Positions 42,404 to 51,197 of a DNA stretch of 64,000 nucleotides are shown piece after piece (positions within the stretch are counted from its first letter, which is position 1; each line of letters starts with the position of its first letter). The notes under the pieces were generated by a model. It was not told the DNA's origin. It did no database searches and saw nothing but the letters and a program-made list of their open reading frames with translations. Source of the stretch: Turneriella parva DSM 21527. Lineage in GTDB: Bacteria > Spirochaetota > Leptospiria > Turneriellales > Turneriellaceae. The position numbers were made by a program, and so were the translations under genes. Location: the NCBI RefSeq assembly GCF_000266885.1, contig NC_018020.1:558001-622000 (forward strand), in the 5' to 3' direction.

Positions 42404-42444
42404 GCTTGTCGAAGCGTGCTTGTAGCCACCTTTCGACAGGCTCA
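42399..42444. repeat. REP-like repeat, second copy of the GGTGAGCTTGTCGAA family
   Basis: TGAGCTTGTCGAA (42401-42413) pairs with TTCGACAGGCTCA (42432-42444), one wobble, over an 18-nt loop. The first 15 bases (42399-42413) are an exact reverse-complement copy of 29035-29049. The repeat contains the stop codon of the oxidoreductase gene and may serve as a terminator or mRNA-end stabiliser between two convergent genes. Confidence 0.65.
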
Positions 42445-42458
42445 AGGAGACAAAAACG

Positions 42459-44174
42459 CTAGCGCTTCTGCAGCATCTTCTCGAGGTTATATTGCCGCGT
42501 TGCGGGCGCTGCTGCCGGCGACATCTGGTCATACATATTCTGCTCTTGCAGAGTGTTGCCCGTGTCGTATGAGCGCGTGAATTTCTCCCAGGTTTCTTTC
42601 GGGAAAGTCAGCGAGTAGCTGAAGTCGAACTTGATTTTTTCGCCGGGCTTGATGTCGAGCTTCCAGTTCAAAATGCCGTTCGCATCTTTCTGCGTCTCTG
42701 CGCGACTCGCACCAATATATTTGGTCGAAATATTCGGGTCGCCCGCAACCGGAAACTGGTCGTACACAGTCACCTGGCGTGTTTTTTTCGTGAAGTTAGA
42801 AACTTCGATCTCCCACTGGTTTACGACCTCAACTTTACCACCAAAAAGCCCGCTCTTCTCAACGTCGCCGCGTTTGAGCACCCGCTTGAGCTGCATACGC
42901 TGGTCGGGCCCGAGAAAAACGTCGAATTCTTCGCCCACTGCGGCAGCGTTCTTTAGCGTAATGTTGCCGACATAACTGCCGTCGAGAAAGGCGTTGAGAC
43001 TACCTTGCACCGGCGCCGCGCTCGTATTCTTGAGGCGTGCCTTCAGAAAAACGTAAGACGACATCGAAGGTACCGCGACATGCGTCAACGTTCCCTTAAG
43101 CGGCGATGCGCTGAGCGTTACCTTATGGTCAGAATTGTCGCTCTGTATGTTTTCACGTCCCGGTAAAGCGATCGAAACTGTCGTTGTCTCTGATGAATCA
43201 ACAGGTTCAACCGGTGCGTCAGCTTCTTCGCCGGCCTCATCGCGCGCAGCACTGCCCGCACTCAGCTTACCCATCGCACTTTTCGTCGGCCGTGAACCAA
43301 AGAGCGAATCAGCAGCGACGCGCCAGGGTTGCAGAATGCCAGGCGTTAAAGCCGTCGAAGGCCGCGCTGTCGAAAGCGTCACCTTCGTGTTTTTCCAGTT
43401 TTCGCCTGAATTCTGCCGAATGATTGCATGCGACACGAGCTGAAACTCACTGCCTTCTGCCGAGCCGCGCAGATCATAGACACTGATCCACGAAACATTG
43501 GTGACCATGTACTCGAGTTCGACCTTGCCACCTTCTTGGCCCGATCTGACATAAGACACCTCGACTTCGGTGCCCGATGTCTTCGCCGACTGTATCTCGG
43601 CATTAAACTCGAGCGTCACTCTGTTCAGATCTTTGCGCAGCTTCTCAAGCCTTTCATCACTTGTGCGGATCTTCCCCTGGTACGTTGACCTTTTCTCTTC
43701 GAGAAATCTCAGCGCTTTTTCCCATGACTCGACGTTGAGGGCGTTTGCGCGCGCCTCACGGTCGCTCTGGCTCGTCGTCAATTTCATCATCGAATCGAGC
43801 ACACGCAACTGGTCTTTCGCATTCGCAAGCTGGTCGCCTTCTTCGCGAATCTGTGCCTCGAGTTTTACTATCTTCTTCTTCAGAGGATGCTCAGCCCATT
43901 CGTCGCCATAAACCTTTTCAACGTGGCGCAGTGCCACGCCTGTCACAGTGAGACCCGTGCCAGAGGCTCGCACGGTATCGGGCAGCAACGATTGCGGTAG
44001 CGCCATAAACCTGAGCGTACCTGTCGGCTCGGCTGATTCAACGGCCTGCACCCGCCTAACGACTGCCCGGTCGGTAAACACCGTCACCGAGTCGACCTTG
44101 CCCGTAACTTTGGTTAAGGCAAAGAGCGGCAGAACCGCGCTAAGCAGCAGGATTGATACGATTATTTTTTTCAT
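42459..44174 (-). CDS. DUF4139/MuiA-like exported protein
   Basis: The 571-residue protein has a signal peptide (cut near F-A at about 19). A DUF4140-like N-terminal strand region with V-T-V-F-T-D-R-A-V-V-R-R follows, then a charged coiled-coil at about 95-190. The DUF4139 beta-rich domain (about 215-540) has V-E-V-S-Y, W-I-S-V-Y-D-L-R and N-W-E-I-E-V-S-N. The layout matches the mucoidy-inhibitor MuiA family, whose function is poorly understood. It is 51 bp downstream of the FlgO/VWA gene and the last gene of the minus-strand run. Confidence 0.85.
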   Translation of the reverse strand: MKKIIVSILLLSAVLPLFALTKVTGKVDSVTVFTDRAVVRRVQAVESAEPTGTLRFMALPQSLLPDTVRASGTGLTVTGVALRHVEKVYGDEWAEHPLKKKIVKLEAQIREEGDQLANAKDQLRVLDSMMKLTTSQSDREARANALNVESWEKALRFLEEKRSTYQGKIRTSDERLEKLRKDLNRVTLEFNAEIQSAKTSGTEVEVSYVRSGQEGGKVELEYMVTNVSWISVYDLRGSAEGSEFQLVSHAIIRQNSGENWKNTKVTLSTARPSTALTPGILQPWRVAADSLFGSRPTKSAMGKLSAGSAARDEAGEEADAPVEPVDSSETTTVSIALPGRENIQSDNSDHKVTLSASPLKGTLTHVAVPSMSSYVFLKARLKNTSAAPVQGSLNAFLDGSYVGNITLKNAAAVGEEFDVFLGPDQRMQLKRVLKRGDVEKSGLFGGKVEVVNQWEIEVSNFTKKTRQVTVYDQFPVAGDPNISTKYIGASRAETQKDANGILNWKLDIKPGEKIKFDFSYSLTFPKETWEKFTRSYDTGNTLQEQNMYDQMSPAAAPATRQYNLEKMLQKR

Positions 44175-44225
44175 AGAGCCTCTCTATTCGTTGTTTGACC
44201 TAACTACTTTGCCGCAGCGAGGTGG

Positions 44226-45773
44226 TTAGAATGCAAACCCTAACTTCTTTCCCTGAGTTTTGACCGAAGCCTGTGTTGCCTTGCCGAGGTCATCGCCTTT
44301 TGCCGATTTCGCCGATTCGCGGCTGAGGTATTCGTTGCGCCTGCGGCTCAACTCGTCAATACGCGCCTGAATTTTGCTGCGCTTCTCGCTCTTCTGTTTC
44401 GCATACGCCTCGATCTCTTTTTCTGATTTGCCTTTGAGCTCGGCCGGCAATTCTTCACGCTTCACCGCTGTGACACTTTTCTTTTTGCTAAAGATCGTCG
44501 TGAGATCCCATTCATTGCTTTCAGAGTATTGCTCAGAATTCTTGGCAACAGCCCGTTCTATTGACGCTCCGCTTGCGGCGGGTGCTGCGGCGATTTTTGC
44601 ATCCTGAACGCTCATGCGGTCTTTCTCTTCTGCACCCGCGCGGCCAACGGGAATCACGGTAGAGTTATATTCGGCCCCGAGGCGCTGTATTTCTTCATCG
44701 TACGGCGTCGCCACGACCTGCACCATGTGGTCATGGTTGATCACGTGAAAGTCGCCCTGCGACAGCTGTGCGCCAGTCAGCCATTGCGTGGCGATGCCTT
44801 CTTGACGGCTGCCGCAGAAAATTGTGTTCACGAATATGCCTTGCTGGCGTGCTGCATCCACACTCGCTCTAAAGTCTACCGGGCCCTGCGTAAAGGGTTC
44901 GTTACCGGCGATAAAGACCACGCGGTAGACGTCGTCGTACTTTTTCCAGTTGAGCTCTGCCAGAGCGCGCGCTATAACAGCGCCACAGTATTCTTCGCCG
45001 CCATTCGTTTTGAGCTCGAATAGTTTTTCTGAGACTTTGTCGAGACTCGAAGTGAACGACAGCACCTGGCGTATATAGTTCTGCTCTGTCGGCAGATTGC
45101 TGTTGCCATATTCGTAGAGTGCAACTTCGATACGCGGGCGGCGCCCTTCGCGGTTGCCTTTCGCGAGGGTGTTCACGATTTTCCAGATCTGTGTACGCGC
45201 CTGATCGATGAGGCCGTCCATGCTGCTCGATGTATCGATCAGAATTGCGATCTGTACCAACGGCTCACCGAGATAGTTGCCGCGCGGCTGTACGGTGATG
45301 ACTTCGCTCACGTCTGCCCGCAATACGTTCGCGCGGGCAGTCAGTACGATCTTTGAAGTCGCGATCTCAACGAGCCGCGCGGTCACCTCGAGGTTCTTGC
45401 GTTTGCCGGGGGTAATGCTGCCGGTCAGAATATAATCTGCCTGCAAGAGTTCGCCGATACGCGTTTTCGCAGTGGCGCCCGACTGGTCGATCTGGTGCTC
45501 GCGCAAGACCTGCTCGATACGATCGCGCTCAATTACGGTGACTTTACCCGCAGCAACGAGCTGTTCTGTCAGCCGGTCTTGCACACCGGTCACTTCAGCT
45601 ATAGCTTTGGCATCGCCGTGCTTAAAGGCGAGTACCGCGACCGTCTTGCCGGGATTTTTCGCAAAGAAGGCAGAGACATCATTTGCGGCATCATTGAGCG
45701 TGGCGGCGTTGGCCTGGCCGGTGAGCGTTGTTATAGCGAGCACCGAGCACATTAAACGGAGTTTGTGTTTCAT
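44226..45773 (-). CDS. Exported FlgO/CsgG-like domain fused to von Willebrand factor A domain
   Basis: The start chosen at 45773 gives a signal peptide ending near A-N-A-A; longer in-frame starts overlap the upstream gene and lack one. Residues 30-160 match the FlgO/CsgG nucleotide-fold-like domain (V-A-V-L-A-F-K, V-T-V-I-E-R-D-R-I-E-Q-V-L, A-D-Y-I-L-T-G-S-I). Residues 180-380 are a VWA domain with an intact MIDAS motif D-T-S-S-S-M near 187. The C-terminus is charged and helical. It is probably a periplasmic or membrane-attached assembly or protein-interaction factor. It sits between the outer-membrane protein gene and the DUF4139 gene. Confidence 0.83.
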   Translation of the reverse strand: MKHKLRLMCSVLAITTLTGQANAATLNDAANDVSAFFAKNPGKTVAVLAFKHGDAKAIAEVTGVQDRLTEQLVAAGKVTVIERDRIEQVLREHQIDQSGATAKTRIGELLQADYILTGSITPGKRKNLEVTARLVEIATSKIVLTARANVLRADVSEVITVQPRGNYLGEPLVQIAILIDTSSSMDGLIDQARTQIWKIVNTLAKGNREGRRPRIEVALYEYGNSNLPTEQNYIRQVLSFTSSLDKVSEKLFELKTNGGEEYCGAVIARALAELNWKKYDDVYRVVFIAGNEPFTQGPVDFRASVDAARQQGIFVNTIFCGSRQEGIATQWLTGAQLSQGDFHVINHDHMVQVVATPYDEEIQRLGAEYNSTVIPVGRAGAEEKDRMSVQDAKIAAAPAASGASIERAVAKNSEQYSESNEWDLTTIFSKKKSVTAVKREELPAELKGKSEKEIEAYAKQKSEKRSKIQARIDELSRRRNEYLSRESAKSAKGDDLGKATQASVKTQGKKLGFAF

Positions 45774-45843
45774 GAAGCTTAGACGCCGCCGAGTCATAAG
45801 CGGTTCACTTTTTCTGCTGGCATGGATGCTGCGCTCCGCCCGT

Positions 45844-46896
45844 TCAGATGCCGAACATGTAGGCCACCGAAAACCCAGCGCGATATGCCAGGTATTGCTG
45901 CGGTTCATTGACATAACGGAGAACCGGCAACTGAACGAAGCACGATACCGACAGCCCCGCAGGCCAGGCGAATACAACACCGGGTGAAAGAAAAAACATG
46001 GTGCCGCCGGTATTGCCTATGGCTTCAGAAAAGGAAACTGCAGGCATGAGATGGCGCGCCGTGAGTTCAGTGAACAGGGAAAAATTCGCTTCGTCACGCG
46101 AGCCCCACCGCCGCTGCAGAGAGAATCCACCTTCAACACTGTCGCCGACTTTGTAATTCTGCGCCGCTGTTCTGCGCGTGTAAAGCACCGAGGCAGTCAG
46201 CGAAGCGCCTTCGCCGAGCCACATCGACCATGCGACTGCACCTGAAAAATCCCACGCACCGCTGCCGGGTGTAAGTGAAGGTTCTATCGAGTACTTTTCT
46301 GAAAGCGGGTCGCCGGCGTTTCCACCACCCGTCAGGTGCAGCTTCGGCTGAAGCTGGGGAGCATACGCGGATAGCGGTTTAGCCTCATGGGTCGTGTAAT
46401 ATTTCCCGAGTGGCACTTTGGCAAAACCTGCAAACGTGAGAGTATGCCTGTCCGTTTTCAGGACACGGTACTTGAGATACAAGTCCGGGTCTGCCGTGCC
46501 GCCAATATTGCCCAGCCTGATACTGCGGTACGTGCCCCCCGAATCGATCAGTCCCTCACGTACCTCTTCACCGCGGTAGTACCGGTAACGCATACCGGCT
46601 TCGAGCGAATCGGTAACGCCTATTGCAGCGGAGACAGTGGACAAGAGGCTCTGTCTGATCGAATCGACATGACTACCCCGCTGATTCATTCGCAGGGTGA
46701 GCTCCTGAATATCGGCATCAGAAAGACGTTCGTACTGGCTTACGGCAATTGCCAGCGCAGCCGAAAGTTGAAAACGCTTCAGCGTTGTGGGTTCGATCAG
46801 AGTTGCGCCGGCACCGGTGGTGAGCGGGCCGTGATCACTGAAAATCGAATGCGCCAAGATAAAGAAAGCAAATAAAAGAAGAAACTTGTTTTTCAT
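45844..46896 (-). CDS. Outer-membrane beta-barrel protein of the MbnP/MbnH cluster
   Basis: The 350-residue protein begins with a clear signal peptide (cut after F-S at about 20). It shows alternating beta-strand segments with frequent aromatic residues and ends in Y-M-F-G-I, like an outer-membrane barrel. It begins 7 bp after mbnH and most likely forms one transcript with mbnP and mbnH. Outer-membrane proteins often travel with metallo-mystery pairs and may pass metal or the pair across the outer membrane. I do not recognise a specific named family. Confidence 0.75.
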   Translation of the reverse strand: MKNKFLLLFAFFILAHSIFSDHGPLTTGAGATLIEPTTLKRFQLSAALAIAVSQYERLSDADIQELTLRMNQRGSHVDSIRQSLLSTVSAAIGVTDSLEAGMRYRYYRGEEVREGLIDSGGTYRSIRLGNIGGTADPDLYLKYRVLKTDRHTLTFAGFAKVPLGKYYTTHEAKPLSAYAPQLQPKLHLTGGGNAGDPLSEKYSIEPSLTPGSGAWDFSGAVAWSMWLGEGASLTASVLYTRRTAAQNYKVGDSVEGGFSLQRRWGSRDEANFSLFTELTARHLMPAVSFSEAIGNTGGTMFFLSPGVVFAWPAGLSVSCFVQLPVLRYVNEPQQYLAYRAGFSVAYMFGI

Positions 46897-46903
46897 ATTT
46901 TTC

Positions 46904-48118
46904 CTATGGATTGTTGAGATGACCCTGAGGCCATGGATTGCTGTAAGCCGTGTTGGCTATGAACTTCGCGTCGGTCAGCGAGCGAAGAAACTCTATCATG
47001 TCGGCCCGTTGTTGGGTGGTCAGAGTGAAACCCTTGACGAACGAATTCTTGAATGGTGAAAGCGAACCATCCCCCGCATTTGGGCCACTGGAGATAAGGC
47101 GGCCGCCGCGTGCGTAATGATCCAGAACACCATCGAGATCGGCGATCGAACCATCGTGCATATAGGGCGCTGTGAGTTCAATATTGCGCAGGGTGGGAGC
47201 TTTGAACCTGCCCATGTCACTCACCAGACCCGTGACTTCTTTGATACCCGTGTTGCCGGTTGGGTATGCCCCTGTGCCGCCAATATTATAGAGGCCGTTG
47301 TTGGCAAAATCGATTTCAGCAAATGCCTTGCGCGAATGGTCTTCGCTGTTGGTGAAGTTGATGCCGCCATGGCAATGAAAGCACTCAAACTCTTCGCTGA
47401 AGAACATATTGAAGCCGTTCACAGCAGAGGCGCTGATAGCCCCCGATTCACCCCGCGAGAAACGATCGTATGGAGAATCGAAGCCGATAATGGAACGCTG
47501 AAATGCCTCGAGAGCACGGGTCACATTGCCCATTGTGTATGGATTTCCACTCTGCGAAAAGGCTGCGGCGAATAACTTCTGGTAAACCGGATCAGACCTG
47601 AGCTCACTCAAGCGGCTTTCCTCGAGGCCGACCAGGCCCAACTCAACGGGATTTTCTCCGAAGAGCGGCACCTGCGCCTGCGTGTGCAGCCTCACCATGA
47701 GCGGATTGCCCCACGTCAGCACAGGTTGCCAGGCAAGGTTTATGAGCTGCATGCTGTTACGCGGGTGAAACTCCCCCGTTGAACCTTTCGCGACAGTGAT
47801 ACGATTGAGACCGCTCTTGCTGAAATCGGCACTGCCGTCGTCAATGTTGGGGTCGTCGGCAAATGCGTGCGACGGGTGGTGGCAGGTCGCGCACGAAAAT
47901 GTGCGGTTTCCCGAGAGGCGTTTCTCGTAAAATAGGTGGCGCCCCAAAGCAACCTTTTCATAGGTCATGGGGTTGTCGGCCAGCTCGCGCGGCGCAGGTA
48001 TATTCGCCGGTATCTGCCAGACGTATCTTGAGCTCGGCGTTGTCAGCTGTGGATCAAAGTTCTCGCAGGCAATGAGACTGCCTGCGAGAATGATTACAGC
48101 CCAGCGGCTGCTACACAT
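46904..48118 (-). CDS. mbnH: MbnH-like di-heme peroxidase-family enzyme (metallo-mystery pair)
   Basis: MbnH enzymes carry two c-type hemes and convert a specific Trp of partner MbnP to kynurenine, creating a copper site. This 404-residue protein has a lipobox (S-L-I-A-C near 18), heme motif C-A-T-C-H near 77-81 and the second C-F-H-C-H near 246-250. It also has the R-N-I-x-L-T-A-P-Y-M-H-D-G segment near 310, which carries the distal heme ligand. Length and spacing suit the MauG/CCP superfamily. Located 2 bp after mbnP. Confidence 0.9.
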   Translation of the reverse strand: MCSSRWAVIILAGSLIACENFDPQLTTPSSRYVWQIPANIPAPRELADNPMTYEKVALGRHLFYEKRLSGNRTFSCATCHHPSHAFADDPNIDDGSADFSKSGLNRITVAKGSTGEFHPRNSMQLINLAWQPVLTWGNPLMVRLHTQAQVPLFGENPVELGLVGLEESRLSELRSDPVYQKLFAAAFSQSGNPYTMGNVTRALEAFQRSIIGFDSPYDRFSRGESGAISASAVNGFNMFFSEEFECFHCHGGINFTNSEDHSRKAFAEIDFANNGLYNIGGTGAYPTGNTGIKEVTGLVSDMGRFKAPTLRNIELTAPYMHDGSIADLDGVLDHYARGGRLISSGPNAGDGSLSPFKNSFVKGFTLTTQQRADMIEFLRSLTDAKFIANTAYSNPWPQGHLNNP

Positions 48119-48120
48119 AT

Positions 48121-49134
48121 TTACTCAGCGCGAAAGAACGACTGTGCGCTGACCTGCGTGGCATGACCTCCGGTCGCAGCCGCGTACACAGTGCTATTCG
48201 TTGCATTGCGGGTTGCCTGCGTTGTACCTGTATAGCTATACATGAGACCAAAACGGGGCATGACGCTACGGCATTCGGGATCGCCGTTGCCTGACATGCA
48301 ACCAGACGGTGCACCGGCATCGGCAACGGTCAGATCGAGGTCCTTGAGCAATTCACGGACGTCGGCGACCAACCGCATGTTGGCGATTCCTGTGAGATCG
48401 GTCTGGCTGCCAGCCGGGATATTCAGCGTGATCTCAGGGCGATTGGCCGAATTGCAGTCGGCATTCGATGAAACAGGATTCGTGCCGGTGCAGCTCGTGC
48501 TGCCCAGGTGAATGTTGAAGGCAGTGGAATTATAAGCTCCACCACCTGAGGTCAGAAAGTCAAGGCGCGCAAACTTGCGCCCGCTGGTCCATGCCCAGTA
48601 CAGTGCAGAGACATTGAGTGGTGCAGACGCAGTATTGACATCGAGATGGTTCAGGCTCAGCGGTACTCCGAGGCGAAACTTGATCTTGGTAAACGCGACA
48701 CCCCCGGTCTGTGGTATTGTTCCCTTAACCTGCGAGTTGGTTGCCGCCGTCGGGCCGGTGGTCGAAGCGCAGCCGCCCGTGCCGTTCTCGAAATCGAGCA
48801 GCGCAACGTTCTGGTACTGCCAGGTGCCGTCGTTCGTCATACTGACCGAAACCTCGCTGTTGTCCGCTTTCACGAGACGCACATCGTGCACGTAAATGCG
48901 AAAGTCCCGGGCCACGAGATCAGTGTTAGCCGTGCCAACCGCGTTGGCTCCCGTGTAGGTCGTGCCGCAGGCGAAGTCGGCTGTACCAACCTTAGCCTGA
49001 AAATTAAGCGTCACATCGTAGGTCGGCGTGGACACCGAGTTTGAGGCTGTGCTCTCCGGTGCCTTGTCGCCGGTGTTAGCGCAGCCCGGCAGATAAGAAA
49101 GCAGGACTGCAAAAATTAGGATTGCTCTTTTCAT
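48121..49134 (-). CDS. mbnP: MbnP-like copper-binding protein (metallo-mystery pair, four-Cys)
   Basis: MbnP is an exported copper protein whose site is matured by MbnH. The start at 49134 gives a signal peptide ending in a lipobox-like L-P-G-C near 18. The mature part has the family's Y-W-A-W-T-S-G-R-K-F-A-R block near 175-185, with the Trp that is the likely kynurenine precursor. It also has early N-F-x-A, D-F-R-I-Y-V-H-D-V-R-L and several Cys (F-A-C-G ... G-G-C, S-C-T-G, D-C-N, G-C-M-S, E-C-R). The two downstream genes follow in a tight operon (gaps of 2 and 7 bp). The 194-bp gap upstream holds a CCGGC-AAA-GCCGG hairpin at 49202-49214 and may include the promoter. Confidence 0.9.
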   Translation of the reverse strand: MKRAILIFAVLLSYLPGCANTGDKAPESTASNSVSTPTYDVTLNFQAKVGTADFACGTTYTGANAVGTANTDLVARDFRIYVHDVRLVKADNSEVSVSMTNDGTWQYQNVALLDFENGTGGCASTTGPTAATNSQVKGTIPQTGGVAFTKIKFRLGVPLSLNHLDVNTASAPLNVSALYWAWTSGRKFARLDFLTSGGGAYNSTAFNIHLGSTSCTGTNPVSSNADCNSANRPEITLNIPAGSQTDLTGIANMRLVADVRELLKDLDLTVADAGAPSGCMSGNGDPECRSVMPRFGLMYSYTGTTQATRNATNSTVYAAATGGHATQVSAQSFFRAE

Positions 49135-49328
49135 ATGTATTGTACTCCGGTAAATTATTAGCATTCAGCCCGGCGAAAAGGAGCACAACGACCCTGTCTG
49201 ACCGGCAAAGCCGGCGCCAATAGTCGCTACGCACCAAAACTTTTCGCGTTGGCCGCAATACGGCTGTCATTGCCGCGAATGCACATGCACAAGAGGCCTA
49301 CCTGTAGGGGGCTAAGCCTCGTCAGGTA

Positions 49329-49721
49329 TCAGCCGATTCGGGGTGGTGGAGTTTCGAGTTCAGAATTAATCGACGAAAGGAATGTGATCGGAGTGAAGTA
49401 CGAGGTTGAAGTCATGCCCCTTGCGACAAGTGAAGGCGCCTCGTTGGTAAATAGCCAGCGCGAATATGCCGGAACAACTGCATCGTCCGATTCGTTCGCG
49501 CAGGCATGATCGGCGCTCAAAAGCCTTACTTTCGCCAGGGCCTTCATGCGCTTGTCGCAACCGCAGGGACAAGGTTTACCTTTTTCTATTTTCTGCTTCG
49601 TATGCACGCAGAGGTAAAACTTTGGCCGCTGCATAGAGGCAACTTCAAAAGCGCCCGCGAGCTGCACGAAAAAAAGACAGAGACCGAGGCCGTGAATAAC
49701 TTTCCAGCGGGTGGAGAGCAC
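49329..49721 (-). CDS. Small secreted Cys-rich protein, candidate metal-binding partner of MbnP
   Basis: The GTG at 49721 is chosen because it gives a signal peptide (L-S-T-R-W-K ... L-A-G-A-F-E). An ATG at 49805 is possible but poor. The mature protein (about 105 residues) begins with F-Y-L-C-V-H-T, then K-P-C-P-C-G-C-D-K-R, later D-H-A-C. This Cys/His cluster suggests metal binding, and the neighbouring copper module makes copper plausible. No known family recognised. No clear Shine-Dalgarno is seen for either start. The next gene downstream is mbnP, 194 bp away. Confidence 0.5.
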   Translation of the reverse strand: MLSTRWKVIHGLGLCLFFVQLAGAFEVASMQRPKFYLCVHTKQKIEKGKPCPCGCDKRMKALAKVRLLSADHACANESDDAVVPAYSRWLFTNEAPSLVARGMTSTSYFTPITFLSSINSELETPPPRIG

Positions 49722-49795
49722 ACGGCAGACCCGTTTGCAGAACCCGAGCGTCAATGATTCTTCAACATGGAGAATTAGCGCAGATATTCTTCTTT

Positions 49796-50437
49796 TCACG
49801 CCCATTTTGCAAGCGAACCGCCCGCCTGAAACCAGTGCGGGTAGTGCTTGCGAAACGTTTCGATCATCAGCTCATATGGCATATCGGCAAACGTACCGTG
49901 GTCGTGCAGATATTCCATATGCTTGTTGCCATCGGCTGAGAATTCGTGAAAAACCGAATCGCTGCGGCCGTCGAATTCGAGCGGCTTGATCTTAAAGAAA
50001 CGGCAGAGCCGCTCGTTGAACGCCGGCGTCGCCTTCACCCACTTGCCATCGATGTAGAGGTCGGTATACCCATGAAATGCAAAGTAGTCACCCCCCAACA
50101 TCTCGAGCATCTTCGGTGTCGCGAGATGGTTCGTGACGTCGGCAAAGCCTAAACGCGAGGGTATACCCACCGCGCGCGCGCAGGCGGCGAGCAGCACCGC
50201 TTTCGGAATACAAAACGTGCGCTTCGCGTGCAGGCATTGGCTAGCCTTGAATACTTCGCGCGAGAAATGTTCAACCATCATGTCGTACATGACAAGATCG
50301 CGCACCGCGTAATAGAGTGCGACGGCTTTCTCACGCGGTGTGGTTAAGCCCTGCGTGATCGTTTCTGCATAGGTGACGACTTCGGGGTGGTCTGAATCGA
50401 TGGTCCAGGTTGGCCTGAGGTAGACTTCATCAACCAT
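49796..50437 (-). CDS. Transglutaminase-like (papain-fold) protein
   Basis: The 213-residue cytoplasmic protein has the core T-F-C-I-P-K-A-V-L-L-A-A-C-A-R-A-V-G-I-P-S-R near 75-95 (catalytic Cys). It also has F-H-G-Y-T-D-L-Y-I-D-G-K-W near 124-136 (catalytic His). The usual final Asp position reads K-A-T-P-A-F, so the third triad residue is missing or elsewhere. Such proteins act as cysteine proteases, amidases or crosslinkers. There is no signal peptide. The start overlaps the marR stop by 8 bp (coupled). The next gene (Cys-rich) begins 74 bp downstream. Confidence 0.8.
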   Translation of the reverse strand: MVDEVYLRPTWTIDSDHPEVVTYAETITQGLTTPREKAVALYYAVRDLVMYDMMVEHFSREVFKASQCLHAKRTFCIPKAVLLAACARAVGIPSRLGFADVTNHLATPKMLEMLGGDYFAFHGYTDLYIDGKWVKATPAFNERLCRFFKIKPLEFDGRSDSVFHEFSADGNKHMEYLHDHGTFADMPYELMIETFRKHYPHWFQAGGSLAKWA

Positions 50438-50990
50438 GCAGCGCCTCGGCGGAGTTCTTCACGTCACCGAGCAGGTGCCTGAGCTCGCGGGTTTTTACAG
50501 GCGTGAGCTTCTTCACCAGCTCGCGCTGTGCACGAAACCAATAGGGATAAATCTCTTTCATCTTCTTTATTCCCTTGGCTGTGATAATTACCCGCCGTTT
50601 GTTACCCGGCTGCGCCTTGCGAATCTCGATCAGCTTGTCGTCTTCGAGAATCTTGAGGCTGCGCGTAAGGGTTGTGCGATCGACCATCGCGAGGCGGGCG
50701 ATGTTCGTAATGGAGCCTCCCGTCTGGTTCGCGCCCTGGTTCACCGCTTGGCCATCCTGGACGCGGCGAACCCCGGCACCTCCTGCGCCATGGCCCTCTT
50801 GACCACTACGCGCGACGGATTCTGAAGCGATTGCCATGAGAATGGTGAACTGCGTCACTTTGACGCCCGTGGGCTTCAGGGCTTCGTCATAATACTGCGT
50901 GACCGCGCGCGAGGTGCGGCGCAGGTTGAAATTGAGGCAGACCGCACCTGCATTGAGCCAGTTGAGTTGTGTTGCCCCACCGCGCATCAT
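50430..50990 (-). CDS. MarR-family transcriptional regulator with a Gly/Gln-rich insertion
   Basis: The winged-helix regulator (186 aa from the ATG at 50990; a TTG at 51035 is an alternative) has V-T-Q-F-T-I-L-M-A-I near 42-51. Between that helix and S-I-T-N-I-A-R-L-A-M-V-D-R-T-T-L-T-R-S-L-K-I-L-E an inserted stretch of about 30 residues is rich in G, Q, A and V. The usual wing (N-K-R-R-V-I-I-T-A-K-G) follows. MarR proteins bind palindromes and respond to small ligands. It is the first gene of the minus-strand run and may control the transglutaminase, Cys-rich and mbn genes. Confidence 0.85.
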   Translation of the reverse strand: MMRGGATQLNWLNAGAVCLNFNLRRTSRAVTQYYDEALKPTGVKVTQFTILMAIASESVARSGQEGHGAGGAGVRRVQDGQAVNQGANQTGGSITNIARLAMVDRTTLTRSLKILEDDKLIEIRKAQPGNKRRVIITAKGIKKMKEIYPYWFRAQRELVKKLTPVKTRELRHLLGDVKNSAEALHG

Positions 50991-50997
50991 AGGCCAG

Positions 50998-51025
50998 ATA
51001 AAATACAGTGCATATACACAGTCAA
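50998..51025 (-). promoter_or_regulatory. Candidate promoter and operator of the marR gene
   Basis: On the minus strand TTGACT (51025-51020) and TTTTAT (51003-50998) lie 16 bp apart. Between them, GTGTATATGCAC (51019-51008) is an imperfect 12-bp palindrome (10 of 12), a typical size for a MarR operator. Transcription would begin close to the ATG at 50990, so the mRNA may be nearly leaderless or the true start lies further in. Confidence 0.35.
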
Positions 51026-51197
51026 CACTCTTCAAAATTGCCGCATGACAGGCGCGCCGCCCGCAACTACCGGGGCCGACACCAGAACGGGGTAGATCCT
51101 ATTATTAATGAACGCCTGTTTACCTTAAAAGTGGCCCATGCATGTGCGCGAAGGGCATCTATATTTGTCGTCTTACGGCCAGACTAAAGGGAAATTC

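Noticed and set aside
49076-49270. 64-codon minus-strand frame in the gap before mbnP.
   Set aside because: It overlaps the mbnP signal-peptide start in another frame and has no recognisable domain.
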